A stretch of DNA of 64,000 nt from NCBI RefSeq assembly GCF_023006325.1, contig NZ_JAINDF010000002.1, positions 248,001 to 312,000 of the forward strand, given 5' to 3'. The notes under the pieces were generated by a model. The model worked only from the letters and a program-made list of their open reading frames with translations, did not search any database and was not told where the DNA came from. This DNA comes from Kordiimonas marina (GTDB taxonomy: Bacteria; Pseudomonadota; Alphaproteobacteria; Sphingomonadales; Kordiimonadaceae). Numbering within the stretch: position 1 is the first letter of the stretch; each line of letters starts with the position of its first letter. Shown here one piece after another: positions 61,687-64,000 of this stretch. The translations under genes were made by a program, and so were the position numbers.

Positions 61687-62382
61687 TCAGACCGCGGGCG
61701 GGTCCAGCTCGACAAGGCCTGTCAGGTCCGGCGCCTGTTGCCAGGGTTCAGCCCCGTGAAGGCGGGGAATGCCGATGACGGGAAGCTTGGTCCAATGGCG
61801 GATTTCGGCCAGCGTATCGTCAAAATCAGGGGTGTCGCCCGTGCTTTCGCTTACGACGATGCCGCGCACGTCAAGCCCGCGCGCCTGCATGGCCTCCAGC
61901 GTGGAAATAATGTGGGACAGCGTGCCCAGGTAGCTGCCCGCCACGATGATGGCGCTGAGGTCCAGGTCCCCAATCCAGTCGGCGACCAGCTTGTCGTCAG
62001 TCAGCGGCACGAACGCACCGCCGACGCCTTCAACCAGCGTGAAGACGGGATGGTCAATCACCTTCCGGCAGGTCTCGATCAGCAGGTTATAGTCCAGCAC
62101 CTTGCCTTCAAGCGAGGCCGCCATCGAGGGCGCAAGTGGGGCCTTGTAGCGGAAGGGCGAAATGGTATCGAGCGTGGCTTCATCAAGCCCCTGGCCCATG
62201 GCGGAGGCGATGATTGCGGTGTCGGTGCCCTCCATCTCACCCTCGGTGATGCCGCTGATGATCGGCTTGATCGCACCGACCACATGGCCCGCCTGCCGCA
62301 GCTGGTGGGTGAGTGCAGCCGTGACCAGCGTCTTGCCGATCTCGGTGCCGGTAGCGGTGATGAATAGGCCTTTCATGGTCAT
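61687..62382 (-). CDS. bioD: Dethiobiotin synthetase
   Basis: A 231-residue BioD: P-loop LFITATGTEIGKTLVTAALT, the KPIISG diaminopelargonate region, the metal/carbamate part VEGVGGAFVPLTDD, and GSYLGTLSHIISTLEAM. It closes the ureido ring of dethiobiotin. Its ATG overlaps the bioF stop (ATGA), so the two are translated together. No bioA follows within the visible part. Confidence 0.93.
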   Translation of the reverse strand: MTMKGLFITATGTEIGKTLVTAALTHQLRQAGHVVGAIKPIISGITEGEMEGTDTAIIASAMGQGLDEATLDTISPFRYKAPLAPSMAASLEGKVLDYNLLIETCRKVIDHPVFTLVEGVGGAFVPLTDDKLVADWIGDLDLSAIIVAGSYLGTLSHIISTLEAMQARGLDVRGIVVSESTGDTPDFDDTLAEIRHWTKLPVIGIPRLHGAEPWQQAPDLTGLVELDPPAV

Positions 62383-63536
62383 CTATTTAACCCCAGTTTT
62401 GTCGCAACTTCAATCAGCCGGGCGACATCTTCGTCCCGGTGGCTCGCCGAAAAGCTGAACCTGAGGCGCGAGGTGCCTTCAGGCACGGTCGGCGGCCGGA
62501 AGGCGATCACCTTGAAGCCTTCGTCCGCCAGCCTGGCCGAGGCCGCAAGCGCGTCGGTTTCGGTGCCGATCACCAAGGGGACAATCGGCGTTTCCGGCGT
62601 GGGCAGGCCCATGGCGGACGCGAACGTGCGGGCAAGCTTCACCGGCCGCGCCACCATCTCGGCATCGCTTTCAATCAGCTCCAGCGCCTTGAGGGCCGCG
62701 CCCACCGCTGCGGGTGGCAGGCCGGTGGTGTAGATGAAGGACCGCGCGCGGGTCTTCATCAGGTCGATCACCGGCTTGGATGCCGCGAGATAGCCGCCGT
62801 AGGCGCCAACCCCTTTCGAAAGCGTCCCCATCTGCAAGGGCACAAGGCCTTCCGCGCCGGTGGCGTGGGCAGACCCGCGCCCGCCGCCGATGGTACCAAG
62901 CGCGTGGGCGTCATCATTCATCAGCCAGGCGTCGTGCGCCAGGGCAAGTTCGCCGAGGTCCTTGAGCGGGGCAATGTCACCGTCCATCGAATAAACGCCG
63001 TCGACGACAATGAGGGCGCGTCCGTGGTTCCCGCGTTCGCGCGCCATCAATTCTGTCGCATGTGCAACATCATTATGGCGGAAGGTAAGGACCCGCGCGC
63101 GGCTCAGCTGCATCCCGGCGTGGATGCAGGTGTGGACCAGTTCATCGGCGAGGATCAGGTCATCCTTGCCAACCAGCGTCGGGATAATGCCGACATTGGC
63201 GAGGTAGCCGGAGCCGAACACGCAGGCATCCTCCGTGCCCTTGATGGCGGCGATCTTCGCTTCGAGCGCGGCATACAGCGGGTGGTTGCCGGTCACCAGC
63301 CGGCTTGCGCCTGCGCCTGCGCCGTAGCGCGCGGCGGCGTCGCGCGCGGCTTCAACCACGTCCGGGTGGGTTGAAAGACCGAGATAATCATTGTCGGTGA
63401 AGCTGATAAGCGAAGGGCCGCCTGCGACCGACAGCGCCATCGCGGCCGTCCGTTCCGTATCGACAAGGCGGCGGCACTGGTTCTTGGCTTCAAGGGCCGC
63501 GAGTTTTTGGACGGCAAAATGGTTGAGGCTCAGCAT
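62379..63536 (-). CDS. bioF: 8-Amino-7-oxononanoate synthase
   Basis: A 385-residue PLP enzyme of the alpha-oxoamine synthase family. PLP-binding Lys 241 lies in QMGTLSKGVGAYGGY; DDAHALG (208-214) is the PLP Asp region; GAGAGASRLVTGNHPLYAALE is the substrate part. It joins pimeloyl-ACP/CoA and alanine in biotin synthesis. Divergent from bioB with a 162-base gap that should hold both promoters; I see no clear BioR-type palindrome there. Confidence 0.94.
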   Translation of the reverse strand: MLSLNHFAVQKLAALEAKNQCRRLVDTERTAAMALSVAGGPSLISFTDNDYLGLSTHPDVVEAARDAAARYGAGAGASRLVTGNHPLYAALEAKIAAIKGTEDACVFGSGYLANVGIIPTLVGKDDLILADELVHTCIHAGMQLSRARVLTFRHNDVAHATELMARERGNHGRALIVVDGVYSMDGDIAPLKDLGELALAHDAWLMNDDAHALGTIGGGRGSAHATGAEGLVPLQMGTLSKGVGAYGGYLAASKPVIDLMKTRARSFIYTTGLPPAAVGAALKALELIESDAEMVARPVKLARTFASAMGLPTPETPIVPLVIGTETDALAASARLADEGFKVIAFRPPTVPEGTSRLRFSFSASHRDEDVARLIEVATKLGLNR

Positions 63537-63698
63537 TGGGCTCCCTTTCCTGCCCGCCTTCCCTAAGGCTAGGGGACCGTACCGTCAAGTTAGCTTTTGC
63601 GCCGCTCACGCCTCAGTGTTTTTGCTTGACTTCGGCCCTGCCCCCCGCGAGGGTGCCGCCAAATGGTCGTAAAACCAAAAACAAGGAAGAGGCCCATC

Positions 63699-64000
63699 AT
63701 GAACGCCCCGATCACCGTCACCCAGGAAGACAAACAGCCCCAGCAATCTCCTGTCGCCGGCGCGCCCGCCATGGATGCCCCCGTAAGGCATGACTGGACG
63801 CCCGATGAGATCATGGCGCTGTTCGACAAGCCGTTCATGGACCTTGTCTATGAGGCGCAGGGCGTTCACCGGCTCTATCACGACCCCAACAAAGTGCAGT
63901 TGAGCCAGCTTATCAGCATCAAGACCGGTGGCTGCGCCGAGGATTGCTCCTACTGCTCGCAGTCGTCCAAGCACCAGAAGACCACGGGGCTTTCCGCCAC
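63699..64000 (+). CDS. bioB: Biotin synthase, N-terminal part (cut by the window end)
   Basis: The first 100 residues of BioB. The radical-SAM 4Fe-4S cluster Cys are C79, C83 and C86 ([16 protein letters not shown]). A 30-residue Gln/Pro/Ala-rich extension precedes the usual start near [29 protein letters not shown] lies upstream of ATG 63699. It inserts sulfur into dethiobiotin. The rest lies beyond the window. Confidence 0.95.
   Translation, partial: MNAPITVTQEDKQPQQSPVAGAPAMDAPVRHDWTPDEIMALFDKPFMDLVYEAQGVHRLYHDPNKVQLSQLISIKTGGCAEDCSYCSQSSKHQKTTGLSA

Noticed and set aside
63537-63698. BioR-type operator (TTATNNATAA-like) between bioF and bioB
   Set aside because: I scanned the gap and found no such palindrome; the region is GC-rich with only a TTGACT that could be a -35 element and no good -10.

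Overview
The window is a contiguous stretch of GC-rich chromosome from an alphaproteobacterium. The placement rests on gene content and synteny: chvI-chvG-hprK-rapZ-EIIA-HPr, then ahcY-metK-divL-tsaE-murU-addB-addA-trxA, an AddAB recombinase of the alphaproteobacterial type, the TauE/TIGR02186 pair, and two PAS_5-family proteins. I cannot place it to genus from sequence alone; a free-living aerobic marine or soil lineage outside the best-known orders (for example Kordiimonadales-like) is an inference. No rRNA, tRNA, IS element, prophage or CRISPR array is visible.

Layout. 1-1150: the end of an S9-type peptidase, then a visibly AT-richer island with two small membrane proteins. 1039-4735: exported amidohydrolase, an exosortase-A-type O-glycosylation ligase, a small membrane protein. 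4777-7806: the phage-shock (psp) locus: divergent pspF, a classic sigma-54 control region (activator palindromes, IHF site, -24/-12), an unreported 55-codon ORF, then pspA-pspB-pspC and a terminator. 7831-21413: mixed accessory and housekeeping genes (two PAS_5 proteins, MFS, SufE, NSS transporter, lipoprotein plus alpha-carbonic anhydrase, MocR regulator with divergent flavoprotein, EamA exporter with divergent Lrp, J-domain protein, Tag-like glycosylase, TerB). 21438-30498: central carbon and signalling block: pckA, ChvI/ChvG, HprK, RapZ, EIIA, HPr, AhcY, MetK. 30564-41118: DivL pseudokinase, TsaE, MurU, AddB, AddA, TrxA. 41141-46484: reverse-strand cupin-folC-accD-trpA-trpB-trpF, listed here in map order and so transcribed trpF first. 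46556-55506: crotonase, a degenerate M1-like protein, a B3/B4 protein, then a MerR-controlled beta-oxidation operon (MerR, acyl-CoA dehydrogenase, thiolase, FadB-like). 55735-61455: DUF962 protein, orphan ATP-grasp, TauE/TIGR02186/TusA sulfur-related genes, a dienoyl-CoA reductase, a LuxR-type solo. 61687-64000: biotin genes bioD-bioF with divergent bioB cut by the window end.

How the genes work together. Envelope integrity (Psp, ChvG/ChvI, DivL), carbon/nitrogen status (HprK, HPr, EIIA, RapZ, PckA), the methyl cycle (AhcY, MetK), recombination (AddAB) and fatty-acid degradation (MerR operon, crotonase, dienoyl reductase) are each represented by coherent units. The most unusual points are broken or missing catalytic elements in otherwise recognisable proteins: DivL (Tyr for His), the M1-like protein (HExxH lost), the dienoyl-CoA reductase (Trp for Tyr), and the absence of amgK beside murU. 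I did not find a convincing wholly new multi-gene system; the best novelty candidates are the small ORF at the head of the psp operon, the orphan ATP-grasp and the AT-rich island that appears to have altered the end of the amidohydrolase gene.
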